A stretch of 64,000 bases of DNA from Anthonomus grandis grandis (lineage: Eukaryota > Arthropoda > Insecta > Coleoptera > Curculionidae). Within the stretch, counting starts at the first letter, position 1. Every line of letters starts with the position of its first letter. The translations under genes were made by a program, and so were the position numbers. The stretch is taken from the NCBI RefSeq assembly GCF_022605725.1, contig NC_065567.1:30235127-30299126 (forward strand), read 5' to 3'. Below, piece after piece: positions 22,330 through 35,900 of the stretch. Below the pieces are notes generated by a model, which was not told the DNA's origin, made no database searches, and saw only the letters and a program-made list of their open reading frames with translations.

Positions 22330-23936
22330 GTATTTATTTAATTTTTATTATAATTCTTAGTGTGAATGTCCCTATTTGTACATTCGTACGAAAACAAAAA
22401 AATAAATTGAATTGATATTTTTTCCTTCCCTTTTATGCTCTAAGCATTAACGAATATTTTAAAAACAAAAGCATAAAAATGGAATATTTTATATGACTTC
22501 TTTTTAATTAAAACTCATTTACACCTCTCAACGAAAATTACAAAAAAAATGTCTACTAACTTAAGTTCAAAGGGAAAATGTTAATTACGTTTTTTTGCAT
22601 TATGCCATTTTCTGAAAACATATTTGTGAAGCTTTTTATTAAAGCTCGCACAATGAAAGTTCCATATTTAATTAAAAAACGGATTAAACTTGAATTTTAT
22701 AACACTCAAATACCTTCTTGGATCTGCTTTTGTTAAATTTGAAAGGAAAATGTTCATCGTGTTTAATTAGGTTATGCATATTTAACCGTTAATTGTGATA
22801 GATTTGTTAGCCTAATTAAAATGTATTATTTTTATCACTTTTGGCTGAAGCACTGAAAAATTTATAAATAAACATTTATCGTGTCCATTTAAGTTATGCA
22901 TAAATCGAGTCATTACTATATTTTTCTCTAAAATGTTCCTTATGTAAGTAGTGTTTTATCTTTAACGGAACCTTATCATAACAAACCATTGCAAAAGCAG
23001 TACACACACGCATTTCTATGACCTGCTGTGGCTAACTCTATGCATTTCTTATCTGCATAACTATATAAGAAATGCCTACTTCACGTTGTCACTGTTACGT
23101 CCCCACACAAGAAACATTATTATTTAAATACGAACCACTTAAAAACGAGTTTACTCTCTGTTATTTTTATACATTCGGCCGTCCATACTTATGTACTTGT
23201 GTGGGATAATAATGACACTTGGTATCTTAAACGTCAAATTTATATAGTATTTGCTTTTTGTAATGGGATTGACCGAAAATATGCTTTATAGGATAAATAT
23301 TTTATCATTAGAAATTTATATGCAAATTTTGCATTGTTCTAAACATAAAACAAATAATATTGCTAAGTCCTCGTACAAACGCACCATAATCCTGAAAATC
23401 CTAAATTATTTGTATTTACTCATTGGCTAGAAAACAAATAATGCGGAGGTGTTATATCCACAAATGAAATTTGCTTAAGCAATAGTGGGAATTCAATTCA
23501 TTACAAGCCAAAAAAGGTAAATTGCATGAATTGAGAATATTTGACCTGTTTAACTTAATAAAATTAAGAAAAAATGGTTGTTCTCGTCTCTGACCAAGTC
23601 ACATCGTAAAAGTTAAATTATTATTAACCAAACAGAATGGATACCTGAATGAGAGTGTGCGGGTATGGGCTGTGTGTATATTTCAACGTAAATATTTACC
23701 GAACCTCAGAACACTTGTCGTCGGGTTTGATGCATGCCGTATTTATGATTGTTGACAGGATTTTATTGACTGTATATACCAAAGTAAACATGCCACAAGA
23801 TTTCTTTATTTTACACCGGTTTATTAAATTATATGGAAGTGCATTGACAAGGAAGACCTCTACATTTGATGGAATTGAATATTATATGTATCTATATTAA
23901 TTAATAGGTTACCAAACTAACTTAAAACCACTGAAA
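22330..23936. other. AT-rich spacer up to the satellite
   Basis: Contains one isolated CGTGTCCATTTAAGTTATGC box at 22880-22902. The reading frame at about 23649-23900 shows no domain or signal that supports a gene. The satellite begins at about 23937 without an obvious transposon at the junction. Confidence 0.5.
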
Positions 23937-24210
23937 TTATACCAGCGTCTTGTTTTTATCATCTAAATCACGAAAACATCGGGCTATAACGGGATTCGAG
24001 CAAAACTATGGGATTGAGAGCACTTTGAAAATTCGGAAAAACTCATTTTTCTACTAAGTCAAGACCGTTTAAATTTTTTTAAAAGTGCTAATGGAAGCTG
24101 AGATATTGACCTTCCAAATTTGGGATTTTTCATTTTTAGGGTATACCCCCCCCCCCCCGTATCAATTTTTTTCACCAAAAATTGATTTTTTTCGAATTTG
24201 AACTAACTAT
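23937..24210 (+). repeat. Degenerate left-edge satellite unit
   Basis: A diverged, internally deleted monomer (~274 bp). One sub-repeat with CAGCGTCTTGTT and CACGAAAACATCGGGCTATA is joined to the monomer tail, starting near ACTAAGTCAAGACCG. The middle section and the second sub-repeat are missing. The C-tract that is 6-7 long elsewhere is 13 long here. Divergence at the edge is what unequal-exchange models of satellites predict. Confidence 0.88.
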
Positions 24211-26232
24211 ACCAGCGGCTTGTTCCCATCACCTACAACACGAAAACACCGGGTTTAATGAGTTTCGACAAAAACTAAGGGATTTATAGCACTTTGAAAA
24301 TGCGAAAAATCGATTTTCTTTAAACCCGAAAATAGCTATAGAAACCTCTATCAGCGGCTTATTCCCATCGCCTACATTACGAAAACACCGGGTTATAACG
24401 AAATTCGACCAGAACAAGTGGAATTATAGCACTTTGAATATTCGGAAAAAAGTCAGTTTTCGACCCCGTTTTTGAGCCCAAAAATGGGCTACAAAAATGC
24501 GAGATCTCAGCTAATATGGGAGCTACGACCTTGCGGATGGTCTCGTTGGATTCAGAAGGACGAAACTAAGTCAAAACCGTTGGAATTTTTCAAATAGCAC
24601 CCATAGAAGCCGAGATATGGACCTCCAAATTTAGGGATTTTTCATTTTAAGGGTATACCCCCCCGTATCGAATTTTTCACCAAAAATTGATTTTTTTCGA
24701 ATTTGAACTAACTATACCAGCGGCTTGTTTTCATCACCTACAACACGAAAACACCGGGTTATAATGAGTTTCGACAAAAACTAAGGGAGTTATAGCACTT
24801 TGAAAATGCGAAAAATCGATTTTCTTTAAACCCGAAAATAGCTATAGAAACCTCTATCAGCGGCTTATTCCCATCGCCTACATTACGAAAACACCGGGTT
24901 ATAACGAAATTCGACCAGAACAAGTGGAATTATAGCACTTTGAATATTCGGAAAAAAGTCAGTTTTCGACCCCGTTTTTGAGCCCAAAAATGGGCTACAA
25001 AAATGCGAGATCTCAGCTAATATGGGAGCTACGACCTTGCGGATGGTCTCGTTGGATTCAGAAGGACGAAACTAAGTCAAAACCGTTGGAATTTTCCAAA
25101 TAGCACCCATAGAAGCCGAGATATGGACCTCCAAAGTTAGGGATTTTTCATTTTAAGGGTATACCCCCCCGTATCGAATTTTTCACCAAAAATTGATTTT
25201 TTTCGAATTTGAACTAACTATACCAGCGGCTTGTTTTCATCACCTACAACACGAAAACACCGGGTTATAATGAGTTTCGACAAAAACTAAGGGAGTTATA
25301 GCACTTTGAAAATGCGAAAAATCGATTTTCTTTAAACCCGAAAATAGCTATAGAAACCTCTATCAGCGGCTTATTCCCATCGCCTACATTACGAAAACAC
25401 CGGGTTATAACGGAATTTGACCAGAACAAGTGGAATTATAGCACTTTGAAAATTCGGAAAAAAGTCAGTTTTCGACCCCGTTTTTGAGCCCAAAAATGGG
25501 CTACAAAAATGCGAGATCTCAGCTAATATGGGAGCTACGACCTTGCGGATGGTCTCGTTGGATTCAGAAGGACGAAACTAAGTCAAAACCGTTGGAATTT
25601 TCCAAATAGCACCCATAGAAGCCGAGATATGGACCTCCAAAGTTAGGGATTTTTCATTTTAAGGGTATACCCCCCCGTATCGAATTTTTCACCAAAAATT
25701 GATTTTTTTCGAATTTGAACTAACTATACCAGCGGCTTGTTCCCATCACCTACAACACGAAAACACCGGGTTTAATGAGTTTCGACAAAAACTAAGGGAT
25801 TTATAGCACTTTGAAAATGCGAAAAATCGATGTTCTTTAAACCCGAAAATAGCTATAGAAACCTCTATCAGCGGCTTATTCCCATCGCCTACATTACGAA
25901 AACACCGGGTTATAACGGAATTCGACCAGAACAAGTGGAATTATAGCATTTTGAATATTCGGAAAAAAGTCAGTTTTCGACCCCGTTTTTGAGCCCAAAA
26001 ATGGGCTACAAAAATGCGAGATCTCAGCTAATAAGGGAGCTACGACCTTGCGGATGGTCTCGTTGGATTCAGAAGGACGAAACTAAGTCAAAACCGTTAG
26101 AATTTTCCAAATAGGACCCATAGAAGCCGAGATATGGACCTCCAAAGTTAGGGATTTTTCATTTTAAGGGTATACCCCCCCGTATCGAATTTTTCACCAA
26201 AAATTGATTTTTTTCGAATTTAAACTAACTAT

Positions 26233-29200
26233 ACCAGCGGCTTGTTCCCATCACCTACAACACAAAAACACCGGGTTATAATGAGTTTCGACAAAAACTA
26301 AGGGATTTATAGCACTTTGAAATTGCGAAAAATCGATTTTCTTTAAACCCAAAAATAGCTATAGAAACCCCTATCAGCGGCTTATTCCCATCACCTACAT
26401 TACGAAAACACCGGGTTATAACGGAATTTGACCAGAACAAGTGGAATTATAGCACTTTGAAAATTCGGAAAAAAGTCAGTTTTCGACCCCGTTTTTGAGC
26501 CCAAAAATGGGCTACAAAAATGCGAGATCTCAGCTAATATGGGAGCTACGACCTTGCGGATGGTCTCGTTGGATTCAGAAGGACGAAACTAAGTCAAAAC
26601 CGTTGGAATTTTCCAAATAGGACCCATAGAAGCCGAGATATGGACCTCCAAAGTTAGGGATTTTTCATTTTAAGGGTATACCCCCCCGTATCGAATTTTT
26701 CACCAAAAATTGATTTTTTTCAAATTTGAACTAACTATACCAGCGGCTTGTTCCCATCACCTACAACACGAAAACACCGGGTTATAATGAGTTTCGACAA
26801 AAACTAAGGGAGTTATAGCACTTTGAAAATGCGAAAAATCGATTTTCTTTAAACCCGAAAATAGCTATAGAAACCCCTATCAGCGGCTTGTTCCCATCGC
26901 CTACATTACGAAAACACCGGGTTATAACGGAATTTGACCAGAACAAGTGGAATTATAGCACTTTGAAAATTCGGAAAAAAGTCAGTTTTCGACCCCGTTT
27001 TTGAGCCCAAAAATGGGCTACAAAAATGCGAGATCTTAGCTAATAAGGGAGCTACGACCTTGCGGATGGTCTCGTTGGATTCAGAAGGACGAAACTAAGT
27101 CAAAACCGTTGGAATTTTTCAAATAGCACCCATAGAAGCCGAGATATGGACCTCCAAATTTAGGGATTTTTCATTTTAAGGGTATACCCCCCCGTATCGA
27201 ATTTTTCACCAAAAATTGATTTTTTTCGAATTTGAACTAACTATACCAGCGGCTTGTTTTCATCACCTACAACACGAAAACACCGGGTTATAATGAGTTT
27301 CGACAAAAACTAAGGGAGTTATAGCACTTTGAAAATGCGAAAAATCGATTTTCTTTAAACCCGAAAATAGCTATAGAAACCTCTATCAGCGGCTTATTCC
27401 CATCGCCTACATTACGAAAACACCGGGTTATAACGAAATTCGACCAGAACAAGTGGAATTATAGCACTTTGAATATTCGGAAAAAAGTCAGTTTTCGACC
27501 CCGTTTTTGAGCCCAAAAATGGGCTACAAAAATGCGAGATCTCAGCTAATATGGGAGCTACGACCTTGCGGATGGTCTCGTTGGATTCAGAAGGACGAAA
27601 CTAAGTCAAAACCGTTGGAATTTTCCAAATAGCACCCATAGAAGCCGAGATATGGACCTCCAAAGTTAGGGATTTTTCATTTTAAGGGTATACCCCCCCG
27701 TATCGAATTTTTCACCAAAAATTGATTTTTTTCGAATTTGAACTAACTATACCAGCGGCTTGTTTTCATCACCTACAACACGAAAACACCGGGTTATAAT
27801 GAGTTTCGACAAAAACTAAGGGAGTTATAGCACTTTGAAAATGCGAAAAATCGATTTTCTTTAAACCCGAAAATAGCTATAGAAACCTCTATCAGCGGCT
27901 TATTCCCATCGCCTACATTACGAAAACACCGGGTTATAACGGAATTCGACCAGAACAAGTGGAATTATAGCATTTTGAATATTCGGAAAAAAGTCAGTTT
28001 TCGACCCCGTTTTTGAGCCCAAAAATGGGCTACAAAAATGCGAGATCTCAGCTAATAAGGGAGCTACGACCTTGCGGATGGTCTCGTTGGATTCAGAAGG
28101 ACGAAACTAAGTCAAAACCGTTAGAATTTTCCAAATAGGACCCATAGAAGCCGAGATATGGACCTCCAAAGTTAGGGATTTTTCATTTTAAGGGTATACC
28201 CCCCCGTATCGAATTTTTCACCAAAAATTGATTTTTTTCGAATTTAAACTAACTATACCAGCGGCTTGTTCCCATCACCTACAACACAAAAACACCGGGT
28301 TATAATGAGTTTCGACAAAAACTAAGGGATTTATAGCACTTTGAAATTGCGAAAAATCGATTTTCTTTAAACCCAAAAATAGCTATAGAAACCCCTATCA
28401 GCGGCTTATTCCCATCACCTACATTACGAAAACACCGGGTTATAACGGAATTTGACCAGAACAAGTGGAATTATAGCACTTTGAAAATTCGGAAAAAAGT
28501 CAGTTTTCGACCCCGTTTTTGAGCCCAAAAATGGGCTACAAAAATGCGAGATCTCAGCTAATATGGGAGCTACGACCTTGCGGATGGTCTCGTTGGATTC
28601 AGAAGGACGAAACTAAGTCAAAACCGTTGGAATTTTCCAAATAGGACCCATAGAAGCCGAGATATGGACCTCCAAAGTTAGGGATTTTTCATTTTAAGGG
28701 TATACCCCCCCGTATCGAATTTTTCACCAAAAATTGATTTTTTTCAAATTTGAACTAACTATACCAGCGGCTTGTTCCCATCACCTACAACACGAAAACA
28801 CCGGGTTATAATGAGTTTCGACAAAAACTAAGGGAGTTATAGCACTTTGAAAATGCGAAAAATCGATTTTCTTTAAACCCGAAAATAGCTATAGAAACCC
28901 CTATCAGCGGCTTGTTCCCATCGCCTACATTACGAAAACACCGGGTTATAACGGAATTTGACCAGAACAAGTGGAATTATAGCACTTTGAAAATTCGGAA
29001 AAAAGTCAGTTTTCGACCCCGTTTTTGAGCCCAAAAATGGGCTACAAAAATGCGAGATCTCAGCTAATATGGGAGCTACGACCTTGCGGATGGTCTCGTT
29101 GGATTCAGAAGGACGAAACTAAGTCAAAACCGTTGGAATTTTCCAAATAGGACCCATAGAAGCCGAGATATGGACCTCCAAAGTTAGGGATTTTTCATTT

Positions 29201-32200
29201 TAAGGGTATACCCCCCCGTATCGAATTTTTCACCAAAAATTGATTTTTTTCAAATTTGAACTAACTATACCAGCGGCTTGTTCCCATCACCTACAACACG
29301 AAAACACCGGGTTATAATGAGTTTCGACAAAAACTAAGGGAGTTATAGCACTTTGAAAATGCGAAAAATCGATTTTCTTTAAACCCGAAAATAGCTATAG
29401 AAACCCCTATCAGCGGCTTGTTCCCATCGCCTACATTACGAAAACACCGGGTTATAACGGAATTTGACCAGAACAAGTGGAATTATAGCACTTTGAAAAT
29501 TCGGAAAAAAGTCAGTTTTCGACCCCGTTTTTGAGCCCAAAAATGGGCTACAAAAATGCGAGATCTTAGCTAATAAGGGAGCTACGACCTTGCGGATGGT
29601 CTCGTTGGATTCAGAAGGACGAAACTAAGTCAAAACCGTTGGAATTTTCCAAATAGGACCCATAGAAGCCGAGATATGGACCTCCAAAGTTAGGGATTTT
29701 TCATTTTAAGGGTATACCCCCCCGTATCGAATTTTTCACCAAAAATTGATTTTTTTCGAATTTGAACTAACTATACCAGCGGCTTGTTCCCATCACCTAC
29801 AACACGAAAACACCGGGTTATAATGAGTTTCGACAAAAACTAAGGGAGTTATAGCACTTTGAAAATGCGAAAAATCGATTTTCTTTAAACCCAAAAATAG
29901 CTATGGAAACCCCTATCAGCGGCTTATTCCCATCACCTACATTACGAAAACACCGGGTTATAACGGAATTTGACCAGAACAAGTGGAATTATAGCACTTT
30001 GAAAATTCGGAAAAAAGTCAGTTTTCGACCCTGTTTTTGAGCCCAAAAATGGGCTACAAAAATGCGAGATCTCAGCTAATATGGGAGCTACGACCTTGCG
30101 GATGGTCTCGTTGGATTCAGAAGGACGAAACTAAGTCAAAACCGTTGGAATTTTCCAAATAGGACCCATAGAAGCCGAGATATGGACCTCCAAAATTAGG
30201 GATTTTTCATTTTAAGGGTATACCCCCCCGTATCGAATTTTTCACCAAAAATTGATTTTTTTCGAATTTAAACTAACTATACCAGCGGCTTGTTCCCATC
30301 ACCTACAACACAAAAACACCGGGTTATAATGAGTTTCGACAAAAACTAAGGGATTTATAGCACTTTGAAATTGCGAAAAATCGATTTTCTTTAAACCCAA
30401 AAATAGCTATAGAAACCCCTATCAGCGGCTTATTCCCATCACCTACATTACGAAAACACCGGGTTATAACGGAATTTGACCAGAACAAGTGGAATTATAG
30501 CACTTTGAAAATTCGGAAAAAAGTCAGTTTTCGACCCCGTTTTTGAGCCCAAAAATGGGCTACAAAAATGCGAGATCTCAGCTAATATGGGAGCTACGAC
30601 CTTGCGGATGGTCTCGTTGGATTCAGAAGGACGAAACTAAGTCAAAACCGTTGGAATTTTCCAAATAGGACCCATAGAAGCCGAGATATGGACCTCCAAA
30701 GTTAGGGATTTTTCATTTTAAGGGTATACCCCCCCGTATCGAATTTTTCACCAAAATTGATTTTTTTCAAATTTGAACTAACTATACCAGCGGCTTGTTC
30801 CCATCACCTACAACACGAAAACACCGGGTTATAATGAGTTTCGACAAAAACTAAGGGAGTTATAGCACTTTGAAAATGCGAAAAATCGATTTTCTTTAAA
30901 CCCGAAAATAGCTATAGAAACCCCTATCAGCGCCTTGTTCCCATCGCCTACATTACGAAAACACCGGGTTATAACGGAATTTGACCAGAACAAGTGGAAT
31001 TATAGCACTTTGAAAATTCGGAAAAAAGTCAGTTTTCGACCCCGTTTTTGAGCCCAAAAATGGGCTACAAAAATGCGAGATCTCAGCTAATATGGGAGCT
31101 ACGACCTTGCGGATGGTCTCGTTGGATTCAGAAGGACGAAACTAAGTCAAAACCGTTGGAATTTTCCAAATAGGACCCATAGAAGCTGAGATATGGACCT
31201 CCAAAGTTAGGGATTTTTCATTTTAAGGGTATACCCCCCCGTATCGAATTTTTCACCAAAAATTGATTTTTTTCAAATTTGAACTAACTATACCAGCGGC
31301 TTGTTCCCATCACCTACAACACGAAAACACCGGGTTATAATGAGTTTCGACAAAAACTAAGGGAGTTATAGCACTTTGAAAATGCGAAAAATCGATTTTC
31401 TTTAAACCCGAAAATAGCTATAGAAACCCCTATCAGCGGCTTGTTCCCATCGCCTACATTACGAAAACACCGGGTTATAACGGAATTTGACCAGAACAAG
31501 TGGAATTATAGCACTTTGAAAATTCGGAAAAAAGTCAGTTTTCGACCCCGTTTTTGAGCCCAAAAATGGGCTACAAAAATGCGAGATCTTAGCTAATAAG
31601 GGAGCTACGACCTTGCGGATGGTCTCGTTGGATTCAGAAGGACGAAACTAAGTCAAAACCGTTGGAATTTTCCAAATAGGACCCATAGAAGCCGAGATAT
31701 GGACCTCCAAAGTTAGGGATTTTTCATTTTAAGGGTATACCCCCCCGTATCGAATTTTTCACCAAAAATTGATTTTTTTCGAATTTGAACTAACTATACC
31801 AGCGGCTTGTTCCCATCACCTACAACACGAAAACACCGGGTTATAATGAGTTTCGACAAAAACTAAGGGAGTTATAGCACTTTGAAAATGCGAAAAATCG
31901 ATTTTCTTTAAACCCGAAAATAGCTATAGAAACCCCTATCAGCGGCTTGTTCCCATCGCCTACATTACGAAAACACCGGGTTATAACGGAATTCGACCAG
32001 AACAAGTGGAATTATAGCATTTTGAATATTCGGAAAAAAGTCAGTTTTCGACCCCGTTTTTGAGCCCAAAAATGGGCTACAAAAATGCGAGATCTCAGCT
32101 AATATGGGAGCTACGACCTTGCGGATGGTCTCGTTGGATTCAGAAGGACGAAACTAAGTCAAAACCGTTGGAATTTTCCAAATAGGACCCATAGAAGCCG

Positions 32201-32810
32201 AGATATGGACCTCCAAAGTTAGGGATTTTTCATTTTAAGGGTATACCCCCCCGTATCGAATTTTTCACCAAAAATTGATTTTTTTTCGAATTTAAACTAA
32301 CTATACCAGCGGCTTGTTCCCATCACCTACAACACGAAAACACCGGGTTATAATGAGTTTCGACAAAAACTAAGGGATTTATAGCACTTTGAAATTGCGA
32401 AAAATCGATTTTCTTTAAACCCAAAAATAGCTATAGAAACCCCTATCAGCGGCTTATTCCCATCACCTACATTACGAAAACACCGGGTTATAACGGAATT
32501 TGACCAGAACAAGTGGAATTATAGCACTTTGAAAATTCGGAAAAAAGTCAGTTTTCGACCCCGTTTTTGAGCCCAAAAATGGGCTACAAAAATGCGAGAT
32601 CTTTGCTAATAAGGGAGCTACGACCTTGCGGATGGTCTCGTTGGATTCAGAAGGACGAAACTAAGTCAAAACCGTTGGAATTTTCCAAATAGGACCCATA
32701 GAAGCCGAGATATGGACCTCCAAAGTTAGGGATTTTTCATTTTAAGGGTATACCCCCCCGTATCGAATTTTTCACCAAAAATTGATTTTTTTCGAATTTG
32801 AACTAACTAT
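26233..32810 (+). repeat. Four-monomer higher-order repeat domain
   Basis: A distinctive variant monomer (CGAATTTAAACTAAC before it, TTGAAATTGCG, ACCCAAAAATAGC) starts at 26233, 28257, 30281 and 32305, each 2,024 bp (four monomers) apart. The intervening monomers follow a partly repeated order of variants (GATCTTAGCTAATAAGGG versus GATCTCAGCTAATATGGG). The homogenising unit in this part is therefore the tetramer rather than the single monomer. Confidence 0.82.
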
Positions 32811-32900
32811 ACCAGCGGCTTGTTCCCATCACCTACAACACGAAAACACCGGGTTATAATGAGTTTCGACAAAAACTAAGGGAGTTATAGCACTTTGAAA

Positions 32901-32997
32901 ATGCGAAAATCGATTTTCTTTAAACCCGAAAATAGCTATAGAAACCCCTATCAGCGGCTTGTTCCCATCGCCTACATTAACTCTCACGAGATGTGTT
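32901..32997 (+). repeat. Aberrant satellite monomer with replaced 18-bp block
   Basis: In this monomer the 17 bases expected after CCTACATTA (the CGAAAACACCGGG box) are replaced at 32980-32997 by ACTCTCACGAGATGTGTT, after which normal sequence resumes. The same monomer also lacks one A (GCGAAAATCG) near 32908. No other monomer in the window carries this replacement. Confidence 0.9.
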
Positions 32998-35900
32998 AAC
33001 GGAATTCGACCAGAACAAGTGGAATTATAGCATTTTGAATATTCGGAAAAAAGTCAGTTTTCGACCCCGTTTTTGAGCCCAAAAATGGGCTACAAAAATG
33101 CGAGATCTCAGCTAATATGGGAGCTACGACCTTGCGGATGGTCTCGTTGGATTCAGAAGGACGAAACTAAGTCAAAACCGTTGGAATTTTCCAAATAGGA
33201 CCCATAGAAGCCGAGATATGGACCTCCAAAGTTAGGGATTTTTCATTTTAAGGGTATACCCCCCCGTATCGAATTTTTCACCAAAAATTGATTTTTTTCG
33301 AATTTGAACTAACTATACCAGCGGCTTGTTCCCATCACCTACAACACGAAAACACCGGGTTATAATGAGTTTCGACAAAAACTAAGGGAGTTATAGCACT
33401 TTGAAAATGCGAAAAATCGATTTTCTTTAAACCCGAAAATAGCTATAGAAACCCCTATCAGCGGCTTGTTCCCATCGCCTACATTACGAAAACACCGGGT
33501 TATAACGGAATTCGACCAGAACAAGTGGAATTATAGCATTTTGAATATTCGGAAAAAAGTCAGTTTTCGACCCCGTTTTTGAGCCCAAAAATGGGCTACA
33601 AAAATGCGAGATCTCAGCTAATATGGGAGCTACGACCTTGCGGATGGTCTCGTTGGATTCAGAAGGACGAAACTAAGTCAAAACCGTTGGAATTTTCCAA
33701 ATAGGACCCATAGAAGCCGAGATATGGACCTCCAAAGTTAGGGATTTTTCATTTTAAGGGTATACCCCCCCCGTATCGAATTTTTCACCAAAAATTGATT
33801 TTTTTCGAATTTGAACTAACTATACCAGCGGCTTGTTCCCATCACCTACAACACGAAAACACCGGGTTATAATGAGTTTCGACAAAAACTAAGGGAGTTA
33901 TAGCACTTTGAAAATGCGAAAAATCGATTTTCTTTAAACCCGAAAATAGCTATAGAAACCCCTATCAGCGGCTTGTTCCCATCGCCTACATTACGAAAAT
34001 ACCGGGTTATAACGGAATTTGACCAGAACAAGTGGAATTATAGCACTTTGAAAATTCGGAAAAAAGTCAGTTTTCGACCCCGTTTTTGAGCCCAAAAATG
34101 GGCTACAAAAATGCGAGATCTCAGCTAATATGGGAGCTACGACCTTGCGGATGGTCTCGTTGGATTCAGAAGGACGAAACTAAGTCAAAACCGTTGGAAT
34201 TTTCCAAATAGGACCCATAGAAGCCGAGATATGGACCTCCAAAGTTAGGGATTTTTTATTTTAAGGGTATACCCCCCCGTATCGAATTTTTCACCAAAAA
34301 TTGATTTTTTTTCGAATTTGAACTAACTATACCAGCGGCTTGTTCCCATCACCTACAACACGAAAACACCGGGTTATAATGAGTTTCGACAAAAACTAAG
34401 GGAGTTATAGCACTTTGAAAATGCGAAAAATCGATTTTCTTTAAACCCGAAAATAGCTATAGAAACCCCTATCAGCGGCTTGTTCCCATCGCCTACATTA
34501 CGAAAACACCGGGTTATAACGGAATTCGACCAGAACAAGTGGAATTATAGCATTTTGAATATTCGGAAAAAAGTCAGTTTTCGACCCCGTTTTTGAGCCC
34601 AAAAATGGGCTACAAAAATGCGAGATCTCAGCTAATATGGGAGCTACGACCTTGCGGATGGTCTCGTTGGATTCAGAAGGACGAAACTAAGTCAAAACCG
34701 TTGGAATTTTCCAAATAGGACCCATAGAAGCCGAGATATGGACCTCCAAAGTTAGGGATTTTTCATTTTAAGGGTATACCCCCCCGTATCGAATTTTTCA
34801 CCAAAAATTGATTTTTTTCGAATTTGAACTAACTATACCAGCGGCTTGTTCCCATCACCTACAACACGAAAACACCGGGTTATAATGAGTTTCGACAAAA
34901 ACTAAGGGAGTTATAGCACTTTGAAAATGCGAAAAATCGATTTTCTTTAAACCCGAAAATAGCTATAGAAACCCCTATCAGCGGCTTGTTCCCATCGCCT
35001 ACATTACGAAAATACCGGGTTATAACGGAATTTGACCAGAACAAGTGGAATTATAGCACTTTGAAAATTCGGAAAAAAGTCAGTTTTCGACCCCGTTTTT
35101 GAGCCCAAAAATGGGCTACAAAAATGCGAGATCTCAGCTAATATGGGAGCTACGACCTTGCGGATGGTCTCGTTGGATTCAGAAGGACGAAACTAAGTCA
35201 AAACCGTTGGAATTTTCCAAATAGGACCCATAGAAGCCGAGATATGGACCTCCAAAGTTAGGGATTTTTTATTTTAAGGGTATACCCCCCCGTATCGAAT
35301 TTTTCACCAAAAATTGATTTTTTTCGAATTTGAACTAACTATACCAGCGGCTTGTTCCCATCACCTACAACACGAAAACACCGGGTTATAATGAGTTTCG
35401 ACAAAAACTAAGGGAGTTATAGCACTTTGAAAATGCGAAAAATCGATTTTCTTTAAACCCGAAAATAGCTATAGAAACCCCTATCAGCGGCTTGTTCCCA
35501 TCGCCTACATTACGAAAACACCGGGTTATAACGGAATTCGACCAGAACAAGTGGAATTATAGCATTTTGAATATTCGGAAAAAAGTCAGTTTTCGACCCC
35601 GTTTTTGAGCCCAAAAATGGGCTACAAAAATGCGAGATCTCAGCTAATATGGGAGCTACGACCTTGCGGATGGTCTCGTTGGATTCAGAAGGACGAAACT
35701 AAGTCAAAACCGTTGGAATTTTCCAAATAGGACCCATAGAAGCCGAGATATGGACCTCCAAAGTTAGGGATTTTTCATTTTAAGGGTATACCCCCCCGTA
35801 TCGAATTTTTCACCAAAAATTGATTTTTTTCGAATTTGAACTAACTATACCAGCGGCTTGTTCCCATCACCTACAACACGAAAACACCGGGTTATAATGA

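Noticed and set aside
24229..25934. Near-identical 62-residue minus-strand frames at 24229-24417 and 25746-25934 in the satellite
   Set aside because: They are by-products of the monomer sequence, occur only in monomers that happen to lack a stop, and have no promoter, domain or conservation of frame across the array.
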